From: DATDFB01 sp035276475
Lineage (GTDB): Bacteria; Acidobacteriota; Thermoanaerobaculia; Gp7-AA8
Direction: 5' to 3'
DNA: 64,000 bases
Assembly: GCA_035276475.1 (NCBI GenBank)
Contig: DATELQ010000061.1
Location: 1 to 64,000 of the forward strand
The number at the start of each line of letters is the position of its first letter. Position 1 is the first letter of the stretch. This document shows, one piece after another, positions 8,029 through 18,300 of this stretch. A program made the position numbers and the translations under genes. The notes beneath the pieces were generated by a model that worked only from the letters and a program-made list of their open reading frames with translations, was not told the DNA's origin and did not search any database.

Positions 8029-8606
8029 GTGACGAAAACCGCGATGACGATGCCTACGTGCTCGAGGACGACGGCTCGTCGATCGAGCAGATCGAGCGCG
8101 AGATGAACGAGGCCGCGAAGGCGGCCGCCGACGAAGCGCCGGCCCAGACCGACTCCGCGGCCGCCGCGGTGGAGCAGGACCTGCGCGAGTTCAAGGACCG
8201 CTACCTCCGCACGCTGGCCGACTTCGAGAACTTCCGCAAACGCTCGGAGCGCGAGAAGCAGGACTACTTCAAGTACGCCATGGCCGGCGTGATCAAGGAC
8301 CTCCTGCCGGTCCTCGACAACTTCGACCGCGCGCTGGAGCACGCCGAGGAGGGGGACGACTTCCACAAAGGCGTGTCCCTCATCTACAAGCAGCTCTTCG
8401 ACGTCCTGCGCCGCCACGGCCTGCGCGTCGTCGAGGAGTCGGGCGTGCGCTTCGACCCGAACATCCACGAGGGCGTCGTCACCGAGGAGAACGCGACGGT
8501 GCCGCATCACACCGTCGTGGCGGTGCTGCAGAAGGGGTATTTCTTACACGACCGTTTGCTCCGGCCGGCGATGGTGAAGGTGGCGGTTGGAGGGCCGGAG
8601 GAGTAA
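8025..8606 (+). CDS. grpE: Nucleotide exchange factor GrpE
   Basis: A 193-residue GrpE. After an acidic, Ala-rich disordered N-terminus comes the long coiled coil (LREFKDRYLRTLADFENF, RKRSEREKQDYFKYA) and the C-terminal beta domain (GVRFDPNIHEGVV, VVAVLQKGYFLHDRLLRPA). It releases ADP from DnaK. The start is GTG at 8025, overlapping the hrcA stop (GTGA) and preceded by the purine-rich AGAGGGGGAG, a good ribosome site. dnaK begins 10 bases after the stop. Confidence 0.97.
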   Translation: MSDENRDDDAYVLEDDGSSIEQIEREMNEAAKAAADEAPAQTDSAAAAVEQDLREFKDRYLRTLADFENFRKRSEREKQDYFKYAMAGVIKDLLPVLDNFDRALEHAEEGDDFHKGVSLIYKQLFDVLRRHGLRVVEESGVRFDPNIHEGVVTEENATVPHHTVVAVLQKGYFLHDRLLRPAMVKVAVGGPEE

Positions 8607-8616
8607 AACCTCTCTA

Positions 8617-10455
8617 ATGGCCAAGATCCTCGGTATCGACCTCGGGACCACGAACTCCTGCGTTGCCGTCGTCGACGTGACGACGCCGCAGGTGATCTCG
8701 AACCGCGAAGGGAGCCGCACGACCCCCTCGGTCGTCGGCTTCACCGAGGATGGGGACCGCCTGGTCGGGCAGATCGCCAAGCGCCAGGCCATCACCAACC
8801 CGTTCAACACCGTCTTCGCCATCAAGCGCCTCATCGGCCGCAAGTACGAGAGCGACGAGGTGGCCAAGGCGAAGCAGGTGCTGCCGTACCAGATCGTGCC
8901 GGCGTCGAACGGCGACATCAAGGTCAAGATCCGCGACCGCGAGTACTCGCCGGAAGAGATCTCCGCGTTCGTGCTGATGGAGATCCGCTCCTTCGCCGAG
9001 GACTTCCTCGGCGAGCCGATCACGGAGGCCATCATCACCGTGCCGGCGTACTTTAATGATTCCCAGCGCCAGGCCACGCGTGACGCCGGGAAGATCGCCG
9101 GCCTCGACGTGCTGCGCATCATCAACGAGCCGACGGCGGCGGCGCTGGCCTACGGCCTCGACAACCGCGACAACCAGATCATCGCCGTCTACGACCTCGG
9201 CGGCGGGACGTTCGACATCTCGATTCTGAAGCTGGAAGACGGCCTCTTCGAGGTGCTCTCGACGTCGGGCGACACGTACCTCGGTGGCGAGGACTTCGAC
9301 AAGCGCGTCATGGACTGGCTGATCGAGACGTTCCAGAAGGACACCGGCATCGACCTCAAAGACGACCGCATGGCCCTGCAGCGGCTGAAGGAAGCGGCGG
9401 AGCGGGCGAAGTGCGAGCTGTCGATGGCCGACGAGGCCCGCATCACACTGCCGTTCATCTCCGCCGACGCCTCGGGGGCGAAGCACCTGAACACGGTGAT
9501 CACGCGAAAAGAGCTCGAGCGCATCACCGACGACCTGGTGCAGCGGACGATCGAGCCGGTCAACGACGCGCTCAAAGCCGCGGGCGTGACGGCCGCAGAG
9601 ATCGACGAAGTCGTCCTCGTCGGCGGTCAGACGCGCATGCCGCGCGTGGTGGAGGCGGTGCAGAAGGTGTTCGGCAAGGAGCCGAACCGCAACATCAATC
9701 CCGACGAGGTCGTGGCCATCGGCGCGGCGGTCCAGGGCGGCATCCTCCGCGGCGACATCAAGGACATGATCCTCCTCGACGTGACGCCGCTCTCGCTCGG
9801 CATCGAGACGCACGGCGGGCTGTTCACGAAGATCATCGAGCGCAACTCCACGATCCCGACGAAGAACTCGCTGATCTTCACCACGGTCGCGGACAACCAG
9901 AGCAAGGTGCAGATCCACGTGCTGCAGGGGGAGCGCGAGTTCTCGCGCGAGAACAAATCCCTCGGGAAGTTCGACCTCGTCGGCGTTCCCCCCGCGCCGC
10001 GCGGCGTGCCGCAGATCGAGGTGACGTTCGCCATCGACTCGAACGGCATCGTGAACGTGAACGCGCGCGATCAGGCCACGGGACAGCAGCAGAGCGTGCA
10101 GATCAACCCGGCCGGCGGGCTGTCGAAGGACGAGATCGACCGCCTGATCAACGAGGCCGCCGAGCACTCCCGCGCCGACGCCGCGCGCCGCGACGTGCGC
10201 GTGCTCCAGAACAAGCTCGAAGGAATGATTTACACGAACGAGAAGGTTTTCCGCGAGTTCGGAAAGCTGCTCAACGACGCCGACCGCGACAAGGTCTCGG
10301 CGGTGCTCGCGCGGGCGAAGGAGCTGGTGGCGGCGGAGGAGAAGTCGCGCCTCAACGACGCGATTTTCGAGCTGCAGGGCGTGGCCCGAATCCTCACCAG
10401 CGTGATGCTCTACAATCCGATGAAGATGGGCGCACCGACGGAAACGCCGCAATGA
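8617..10455 (+). CDS. dnaK: Molecular chaperone DnaK (Hsp70)
   Basis: A 612-residue Hsp70. Signatures are present in order: GIDLGTTNSCVAV, VYDLGGGTFDISIL, VVLVGGQTRMPRVV, LLDVTPLSLGIET and the substrate-binding domain. The protein ends MKMGAPTETPQ, so the usual long Gly/Glu-rich C-terminal tail is reduced compared with the roughly 638-residue E. coli protein. ATG 8617 follows GGAGGAG (8597-8603) at a rather long distance. It works with the flanking GrpE and DnaJ. A strong hairpin sequence separates it from dnaJ. Confidence 0.98.
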   Translation: MAKILGIDLGTTNSCVAVVDVTTPQVISNREGSRTTPSVVGFTEDGDRLVGQIAKRQAITNPFNTVFAIKRLIGRKYESDEVAKAKQVLPYQIVPASNGDIKVKIRDREYSPEEISAFVLMEIRSFAEDFLGEPITEAIITVPAYFNDSQRQATRDAGKIAGLDVLRIINEPTAAALAYGLDNRDNQIIAVYDLGGGTFDISILKLEDGLFEVLSTSGDTYLGGEDFDKRVMDWLIETFQKDTGIDLKDDRMALQRLKEAAERAKCELSMADEARITLPFISADASGAKHLNTVITRKELERITDDLVQRTIEPVNDALKAAGVTAAEIDEVVLVGGQTRMPRVVEAVQKVFGKEPNRNINPDEVVAIGAAVQGGILRGDIKDMILLDVTPLSLGIETHGGLFTKIIERNSTIPTKNSLIFTTVADNQSKVQIHVLQGEREFSRENKSLGKFDLVGVPPAPRGVPQIEVTFAIDSNGIVNVNARDQATGQQQSVQINPAGGLSKDEIDRLINEAAEHSRADAARRDVRVLQNKLEGMIYTNEKVFREFGKLLNDADRDKVSAVLARAKELVAAEEKSRLNDAIFELQGVARILTSVMLYNPMKMGAPTETPQ

Positions 10456-10459
10456 GAAT

Positions 10460-10545
10460 CAGGTCACAGGGAACAGGGAACGGGTGACAGGTGGTGTTCT
10501 CGCGACGACAACCACCTGTCCCCTGTTCCCTGTGCCCTGTCCCCT
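10460..10545. repeat. Long imperfect hairpin between dnaK and dnaJ
   Basis: The left arm 10461-10495 and right arm 10511-10545 are inverted copies matching at about 30 of 35 positions, with a 15-base loop. Each arm is built from short CAGGGAA/CAGGGGA-type repeats. It begins five bases after the dnaK stop and ends ten bases before the dnaJ start. It could act as a partial terminator or mRNA stabiliser setting the dnaK:dnaJ ratio, or be an inserted palindromic repeat. Confidence 0.75.
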
Positions 10546-10555
10546 AATAAAGTCC

Positions 10556-11680
10556 ATGGCCACGATCGAAAAACGCGACTACTACGAGGTGCTCGGCGTC
10601 GAGCGCACGGCCTCGATCGACGAGATCAAGAAGGCCTACCGCAAGCTCGCCGTGAAGTACCACCCGGACAAGAATCCGGACGATCCGGCGGCGGAGGGCA
10701 AGTTCAAGGAGGCGGCGGAGGCGTACGGCGTGCTTTCCGACGACGAGAAGCGCGCCACGTACGACCGCTACGGCCACGCCGGCACCGGCAACTTCGGCGG
10801 CTTCGACCCGAATCAGTTCGCTGACTTCGGCGACATCCTCGGCGACCTCTTTGGCTTCGGCGACTTCTTCGGCACGCGCCGCGCCGGCCGCAGCACCCGC
10901 CCCGCGCGCGGCAACGACGTCCGCTACGACCTGACGATCGACTTCGAGGACGCGGTGTTCGGCAAGGAGATCACGCTGAACGTGCCGCGCGTCATTCAGT
11001 GCGCGACGTGCAGCGGCAACGGCGCCAAGCCGGGCACGCAGCCGGCGACGTGCAGCGGCTGCGGCGGGCGCGGCCAAGTGCGCTACTCGCAGGGCTTCTT
11101 CGCCGTGCAGCGCACCTGCCCGCAGTGCGGCGGCGCGGGCAAAGTGATCAAGGAGCCATGCGTGACGTGCGGCGGCGCCGGACGCGTGCGCGAGGAGAAG
11201 ACGATCGCGGTGAAGATCCCCGCCGGCGTCGACGACGGCTCGCGCCTGCGCGTGGCGGGGGAGGGGGAAGCCGGCTACAACGGCGGCCCCGCGGGCGATC
11301 TCTACGTGTTCCTCAGCGTGCGCGAGCACGAGAAGTTCCAGCGCCGCGACTACGACATCCACAGCGAGCAGGCCATCTCGATCACGCAGGCGGCCCTCGG
11401 CGCGGAGGTCCTGACCGACACGCTCGACGGCGAGGAGCCGGTGCGCATCCCCCCCGGCACGCAGCCCGGCCACATCGTCCGCCTGCGCGGCAAGGGCGTG
11501 CAGTACCTGCAGAGCAGCGGCCGCGGCGATCACTACGTGCACGTGGCCGTGCGCATCCCCACGTCGCTTACGGACGAGCAGCGCGAGCTCCTCGAGCGCT
11601 ACGCCGCGCTCGACGGCGAGCAGCCACCCACGCCAAGGCGCTTCGGTGAGAAGCTGAAGGATTTCTTCACGACGCCGTGA
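10556..11680 (+). CDS. dnaJ: Chaperone DnaJ (Hsp40, type I)
   Basis: A 374-residue full-length type-I DnaJ. The J domain (residues 1-70) has HPD at 36-38. A Gly/Phe-rich linker (GDLFGFGDFFG) follows. The zinc region has all four repeats: CATCSGNG, CSGCGGRG, CPQCGGAG and CVTCGGAG. The C-terminal substrate domain includes GEGEAGYNGGPAGDLYV. ATG 10556 is chosen because an upstream in-frame start would translate the intergenic hairpin. Its stop overlaps the GTG of the MOSC gene. Confidence 0.97.
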   Translation: MATIEKRDYYEVLGVERTASIDEIKKAYRKLAVKYHPDKNPDDPAAEGKFKEAAEAYGVLSDDEKRATYDRYGHAGTGNFGGFDPNQFADFGDILGDLFGFGDFFGTRRAGRSTRPARGNDVRYDLTIDFEDAVFGKEITLNVPRVIQCATCSGNGAKPGTQPATCSGCGGRGQVRYSQGFFAVQRTCPQCGGAGKVIKEPCVTCGGAGRVREEKTIAVKIPAGVDDGSRLRVAGEGEAGYNGGPAGDLYVFLSVREHEKFQRRDYDIHSEQAISITQAALGAEVLTDTLDGEEPVRIPPGTQPGHIVRLRGKGVQYLQSSGRGDHYVHVAVRIPTSLTDEQRELLERYAALDGEQPPTPRRFGEKLKDFFTTP

Positions 11681-12111
11681 GCGTCAAGGCGATCTGGATC
11701 AAGCGTGCCCACCGCGGCCCGATGGACCGCGTCGAGCGCGCGGAGCTCGTGGCCGGCCGCGGCGTGCGCGGCAGCGCGAACCAGGGCGGGCGGCGGCAGG
11801 TGTCGATCATCAGCCAGGAGGCGTGGGACGCGGCGATTGAGGAGCTCGGCGTCGCCGTCGACCCCTCGGCGCGCCGCGCGAACGTGATGGTGAGCGGCGT
11901 CGACCTCGAAAACTCCCGCGGCAAGCTGCTGCGCATCGGCCCGACCGTCGTCCGCATCCTCGGCGAGGTGCGTCCCTGCGAACGGATGGACGAAGCGGAG
12001 GAGGGGCTGCGCAACGCCCTCAAGCCGCACTGGCGCGGCGGGGTGTTCGGGGAGATCGTCGAGGGAGGCACGATCGCCACCGGTGACGCCGTGGCGTTCT
12101 GTGCCGGGTGA
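11677..12111 (+). CDS. Small MOSC-domain protein
   Basis: A 144-residue stand-alone MOSC domain. MOSC domains occur at the C-terminus of molybdenum-cofactor sulfurases and in YiiM-type proteins that bind sulfur or molybdopterin. Visible family features are the opening GRGVRGSANQGGRRQVSII, the central NVMVSGVDLEN and the conserved cysteine in RPCERMDEA. The start is GTG at 11677, overlapping the dnaJ stop by four bases, so it is the last gene of the heat-shock operon. A link between this family and heat shock is not established. Beyond its stop lies the 21-bp minisatellite. Confidence 0.85.
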   Translation: MSVKAIWIKRAHRGPMDRVERAELVAGRGVRGSANQGGRRQVSIISQEAWDAAIEELGVAVDPSARRANVMVSGVDLENSRGKLLRIGPTVVRILGEVRPCERMDEAEEGLRNALKPHWRGGVFGEIVEGGTIATGDAVAFCAG

Positions 12112-12115
12112 CCCT

Positions 12116-12350
12116 TGCGCACCCGAGGTGCGCGCGTGAGCACCCGAGGTGTGCACGTGCGCACTCGAGGTGCGCACGTGTACGCCCGCAGGTGCGCAAT
12201 GCGCACTCGAGGTGCGCACGTGTACGCCCGCGGGTGCGCAATGCGCACTTTGAGGTGCGCACGTGTACACCCGAGGTGCGCACGTGAACACTCGAGGTGC
12301 GCACGTGTACACCCGCAGGTGCGCAATGCGCACTTTGAGGTGCGCACTGC
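12116..12350. repeat. 21-bp palindromic tandem repeat (minisatellite), about 11 copies
   Basis: About eleven head-to-tail units of 20-22 bases with consensus AGGTGCGCACGTGTACACCC plus G. Each unit packs nested palindromes: GTGCGCAC, CACGTG and GTGTACAC. Units vary in the second half (GTGTACRCCCG, AATGCGCACTTTG, GTGAACACTCG), and the variants recur in an alternating order, suggesting duplication of multi-unit blocks. It fills the gap between the convergent MOSC gene and first giant gene. Open frames across it give only Arg/Cys/Val/His repeats and are not considered genes. Confidence 0.9.
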
Positions 12351-12351
12351 C

Positions 12352-15300
12352 TCACTGCCCGGGGAAATACGTCGTATCGCCGCTCTTCGTCTCCGTAAGT
12401 GACAGGTACGCCGTCACTTGCCCCTCGCCGTCGATGACCGTCACGCCGACGCGGGCGTTGTGAACGTCGGCGAGGCCGAAGTCCTTGGCCAGGTCGAGCT
12501 GCTGGTATTGGTTCGCCGAGAGGCTCACTTCCAGCGCGTGGGTGTCGCCGCCGGGCAGGAACACCTCCACCTTCACCTTGGCCGCCTTTCCCTTCACCTC
12601 GGCCAGGCCGATGGTCGAGCTGCGCTCCTCCGACTGCTCGACCTGGAGAATCTGCAGGGCCCGTGAGTCCTTCTTCGCCGCCTCCGCCTCGGTGACGGCG
12701 GGGATGAACTGTCCCAAGGCGCCGTTCGCGGCCACCTTGAACGTGCGGGCGGTGACGAGCAACGTCGCGGGCGCCTCGCTCGTGACCTGCAGCGCCCCGG
12801 TGTCGTCCGCGATGCCGAGCGCCGGCAGCACGTTGTCGAGCGGCAGGGTCTTCCCCGCCGCGACCTCGACGCTCGTCGCCGGCGAGCTCCCTTTCTTCCC
12901 GTAGAACGTGAGCGTCAGCTTGGCGGTCTTCTCACCGGCGTTGAAGATGCGCACGTCCGTTTGGGAGTCGCCGCCGGCGACGCCCGGAAGGATCCAACTC
13001 GACTGCTCGCTGAGCCGCGCCGGCGGCACGAAGAGGTCGTCGGGGCTGTTCTTGTCGGTGACGAGCGCGTAGGCGGTGACTTCGGGCTTCGGCTTCTTGG
13101 CGTCGTCCGAGCTCTTGGCCCTCACCCGCACTTCTATGCGGGCGTCGGCGAGCTCCTGCCCGAGAACGCCCTCGATCTGCAAGTTCTCGCCGCCGTGGAT
13201 CGTTTTGGTGAAGGACTTGAGTGGCTCGGTTGCGCCGGCGTCGAAGACCGCGACGTCGACGTCGGCCGCGGCGCCGGAGGCCTCGACCAGGCCGAGGGTC
13301 GTCGTGCGCGTGGCCGACTGCGCGAGCTGCTGCAGGACGATGACGTCGCCATCCGTGGCGAAGTTCGCGTACGGGATGGCCGGGATGGCCCGGCCGAACG
13401 TGACGCCGTCGCGCTCTTCCACGGTGAACGCCGTGGCGAACGTCGTCCGGCTGGCCAGCCCCTCGACGCGGGCGTTCGACGTCGACGAGGCCTCCTCCGG
13501 CGAATTCTTCGGGCTGATGATGAAGGTGCCGATGCCGCCCTGCTGCTGGGCGAAGTTGAGCCAGAGACCGTCGAGGGCGACGGTGGTCCAGGCATCGATC
13601 GGAAGGAACTGTTCGTAGCCCTTGGCGATGCCCGACTCGCCCTTCGGAATGAAGATGAGGCGGTACTCGGCCGGCTCCGGCGAGGCGTTGGTGATGCGGA
13701 CGTTGGACTCGATGCGGGCGATGAAGTTCGTGGTCTGCTGCAACGCCAGCGGGACGATCAGGGCGTCGGGGTGCGGCGTCTCCGCCGGATTCGGCGTGAG
13801 CTGCTTGTGGAGGTTGACGTCGTAGCGGACGACGACGCTGTTGCTGTCGTGCGCCTTCAACGACCCGGTCGATGTACCGCTCGTGGTGATGGTGACGCCG
13901 TTGACGCTCGTGCCGGGCGGCAGCCCGTCGGTGTGCGCGACGGCGCGCAGGACCTGGCCACCGTGCGGCACGACGCCGCTCGCGGGCGTGACCACGAGCC
14001 ATGGGGCGGCCGGCTTGGCGGTGAAGCTCCGCCCCTCGAATTCCGGTCCGATCAGGAGCTCCGACTCGACGTCGCCCCGATCGCTCAGCATCACCCAGGC
14101 GCTGCTGCTGCGCTTCGGCACGACGCTGACCGTGGCCACGGCCGAGAACGGCCCGCTCGTCGCCGGGATGCACTTCGCATCCTCGGCGTGCACGCGCACG
14201 GAACGCGCGATCGGGGCGTCGGTCTCGTTGGTGAAGGTGAACGACAGCTGCTGCCCGGTGACGGTCGTGGACGTTGTCGACGCCGGCGCGAACTGCGGAT
14301 CGGCCGAGACGTCGACGACGTAGCCGGTCGCGCCGGGGACGTAGGTCCACTGGAAGCGGAACTCGACGCCGGAGGAGATCTGCGCCGGCGCGGCCAGGAC
14401 CGGCGCGTCGAGCGGCGTGCAGCTGGCCGGGCGCGGAACGGCGGCAAAGCGGCTCTCCGCCGAGTCGAGCGGCGCGCAGCCGTGGGCGAAGTTCGCGCGC
14501 ACCTGCCAGCGATGCCCGCCCAAGGGAACGGAGACGTCGCGGGCCTGCGGCTCCGTCGTCGTGGCCTGGAGCACGCCGTCGACCTCGAGCTCGTACGACG
14601 ACGCGCCGCCGACCTTCGTCCAAATGAACGTCGTGGGCGAGGTGACGGTCCGCTCGCGGTTCGCGGGGGAGAGGAGCAGCGGCCGCTGATTCGTACGGCA
14701 GTCGGACGGCGGCGCGTAGGTGAAGGCGCGATGCTCGGACTCGGTGAACTGCGGGCAGCCGGCGAAGAGGACGCGCACGAACCACTCCCACCGCCCCGGC
14801 GCCACGGTCGCGGCCTGCGAGGTATTCGGCGTGGCGCGGTAGAGGACCGGCGCGCCGCCGGCCGGGGCGAGCCACAGCTCGTACTGCAGCGCGCCGTCCA
14901 CGGCCGTCCAGCCGAAGGCGACGTTCGCGTTCGACGTGGTCGTGTCGCTCGCCGGCGCCGTCAACTGCGGCTTGCCGTGGCTGGCGCAGTTGTCGGCGTT
15001 GAGGATGGTCAGCGTGCGCCGCTCCGACTCGTGCGACGCGCAGCCGTCGAACAGCGTCTCGACGTACCAGCGGTACGCGCCGGGGGGAACGACCTTGGTC
15101 ATCGACGTGCCGAGAGTCGTGCCGAGATCGAGCGAGGGGGCGCCCGCCTGCTCGAGCCAGACACGATAGCCGCTGGCGCCGGCGATGCCGGTCCATCCGA
15201 ACGCCACCGTCGGATCGGCGGTCGTGGTGTCGTTGAGCGGCACGGTGGGCGACGCCGTTCCCTGGCATCCGGGTAGCGGCCGCACGGTGATGGTGTGCGT

Positions 15301-18300
15301 GGCGCTGAGCGCGCAGCCGGGCGCGGTGACGGACACCGACAGCGTAGTGAGTCCCGGCGAGCCGGCGGTGAAGGTGATGCGGCCGGCGCCGTCGTCCGTG
15401 TCGATGGTGCCGTTGTCGATCTTCCAGTCGTACGTGGCGCCGGCGTAGAGCGTGGCGGTGGCTGAGGCGTTGGCGCCGGCGATCAGCTCCGTCGGGGCTT
15501 TGGCGATGACGATCGTCGGGCAGGCGCCGATGAGCGTCGTCGTCGCGGCGCTGTTGTTCAGCGGGTTCGTGTCCTGCGTGGCCGAGCCGGCGCTGACAGT
15601 CAGCTGCACGGCGCCGGCGGCGTTCGGGTCGACGTTCCACCGCGTCGAGATCGTGGCGGTCTGGCCGGCGCCGAGCGGACCGATGCTGCACGGGAAGCTT
15701 CCGGTGCACGCGCCGGCGTTGCCGTCGAAGGTCAGCCCCGGCGACGCGGCGGCGGTGACGCCGGTGTTGGCGGCGGTGTCGGGCCCGAGGTTGAGGATCT
15801 GGATCGTGTAGATCGGCTGCGTGTTCGGGACGGTGGACGCCGGGCCGCTGATGGCGATCTGCAGGTCGGCCGTGGCCTGGATCGTGGTCGACGCCGAGGC
15901 GGTGTTGTTCGTCGAGTTCTGATCGACCTCGTTGCTGGAGGCCGACACCGTGAGCGGCGCGAGGCCGGCCGCGTGCGCGGTGACGTTCAGGACGACCATG
16001 GCGGTCGCGCCGTTGCCGAGCGTGCCGATCGTGCAGAGAAGGTTTGGCGCGCCGGTGCAGCTCGCGCCGGTGACGGAGCTCCACGTCACGTTCGGCGGCA
16101 GCGGCGCGCTGAACGTGACGGCGGTGGCGCTGGCCGGTCCGTTGTTCGTGATGCTGACGGTGTACGAGAAGGCGCTGCCGTTCATAACGGACGACGGGGC
16201 ACTCAAGGAGGCTGCGAGCTCGGCCAGCGCGCTGACGGTGTTGAGCTTCAGGTCGGAGGCGCTGTAGGCCGGGATCAGCTTCGTGGCACCTTGATTGAGG
16301 CCGTTCGTGACCGCGAACGTGCCGTTTTGCGTGCCGTAGGTGAGGATCTGGAAGACGTTGCCGGTGGTGGGGACGAAGCCGTTGATATCGACGATGCTCA
16401 GCGTGCCGTCGAGGTTCGCGGTGCCGGTGACGTTGACCTGGTCGTATTGCGTGCCGGGCGCGGTGCCGCCGAGCTGGATGTCGAGCTCTCCGCCGGGGCC
16501 TTGGGTGTAGTCGCCGTTGATCGTCAGCGTTCCGGGCGAGTTGCCGGGAGCGACGACGGCGTGGTTCGCGAGCGTGCCCGCAACCGTCCCTTTGCCGGTG
16601 AGCGACCCGCCGTTGAGCTGGAGCGTCGCGGTCTGCAGCGTCGCGCCGGCGGCGACGTCGGTGGCGCCGGCGCTCTGCGCGTAGGTACCGGTGAACTGCA
16701 GCGTGCCGGCGCCGATCTGCACGCTCCCGGCGTTCGCCATCGGCAGCGCGAATTGGGCGATGCCGGCGCCGCTCTTCTGGAGGGTCCCGTTGTTCGCGAA
16801 CGGCGGCGTGCCCGGCGTGGCCAGGATGTTCTGCGCCGACTGGATGTCGACCGTGCCGTCGTTCGTGACGGCGGCGCCGGCGACGGTCAGGGCGTTCGAC
16901 GCGGCGAAGTCGATCGTGCCCTTGTTCTGCAGGGTGCGCTGGAGCGTTGGCGAGCCCGAGCCCGCGACCGTCAGGACGGCGCCCGTGTCGATCGTGAGCG
17001 TGCCGCTGCCGCCGATTGTCCCGCCGCTCCACGACGACGGGCCGGTGACGGTGACGTTGCCGGTGCCGCCGAGCGTGCCGCCGCTCACGGTGAGCGACGG
17101 CGTGGCGCCGTTGGGGTTCAAGGCCACGCTGCCGCCGCTGACGTCGATCGGCATGCCGCTCCAGACGCCGTTCACGGTGGCCGCCGCGCCGCTGAAGCGG
17201 ACGCTCCCGGTTCCGGCGAACGATCCCAGGATCGTGTGCGTGCCGCCGCTGAAGTCGATGGCGCCGTGGACCGTGAACGTTCCGTTGTGGGAGCCGCCGC
17301 CCGCCAGCGTCAGCACGGCGCTCGTATCGAGCTGGCCGTTGTTGTTGAGCGCCGTCGAGACGGTGCTGTCCGCGGCGACGCTGAGCGTGCCGTTGTTGGC
17401 GATCGTACCGCTTCCATTGACGGTGCCATTCAGCGTGAGCGTGCCGGCGTTCTGCAGCGTGCGGCCGAGCGTGACGGGGGTGAGGGGAGCATTGACGGTC
17501 AGCGTTTTGCCGGACGCGTTGATCGTCGTGCCGTTGCCGCTCATCGTGCCGCCGGACCAGGTGCCGCCGTTGGTCAGCGTCAGCGTCACGGCGCCGCTGC
17601 TGTCGAGCGTGCCGCCGCTCATGCTGAAGTCATTCGCCGAGGAGGCGGCGTTGAGCGTAGCCGTTCCGGCGCTGATCGCGAGCTTGCCGACGCTGCTGAT
17701 CGGGATCCCCACCGTCGCCGTGGCGCCGCTGAAGGTCAGCGTGCCGGTGCCGCTGATGGTCTTGCCGGCGCCGCTCAGCGCATGCGTGCCGTTCGCGAAG
17801 GCGAGCGTGCCGGGCGAGGCGGTGGTGAACGAGCCGCTGTGCGTGCCGTTGCCGGCGAGCGCGAACGTGCCGCCGGTGACGTTGACGCTGCCGCTGTTGT
17901 CGAGCGTGGAACTGACGGTGCTGTTCGCCGTGGCGTTGAGCGTGCCGGCGTTCGCGATCGGGCCGCTGCCGCCGACGTTGCCGCTCACGTTCAGGGTGCC
18001 GTTGTTCTGCAGGGTGCGGTTGAGCGTGACGGCGGCGGTGGCGGCGGTGATGCCGAGCGTTCCGCTCACGGTGGTCGCGCCGCCGGTGCCCATCGTGCCG
18101 CCGGACCAAGTGCCGTTCGTCAGGTTGAGCGTGCCGCTGCCGTCGAGCGTGCCGCCGCTCATGTCGAAGGCGTTCGCCGAGGAGGCGGCGTTGAGCGTGG
18201 CCGTGCCGGCGGAGACCTCGAGCGTGCCGATGCTGTTGATCGGAATGCCCACCGTCGCCGCGGCGCCGCTGAAGGCCAGCGTGCCGGTGCCGCTGATGCT

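Noticed and set aside
12116..12350. CRISPR array
   Set aside because: Units are contiguous 20-22-base tandem repeats without unique spacers, and no cas gene is present.
12115..12402. Short open frames through the 21-bp minisatellite, on both strands
   Set aside because: They are direct translations of the repeat (Cys-Ala-Arg-Val-His-type heptads) with no supporting start site or family.
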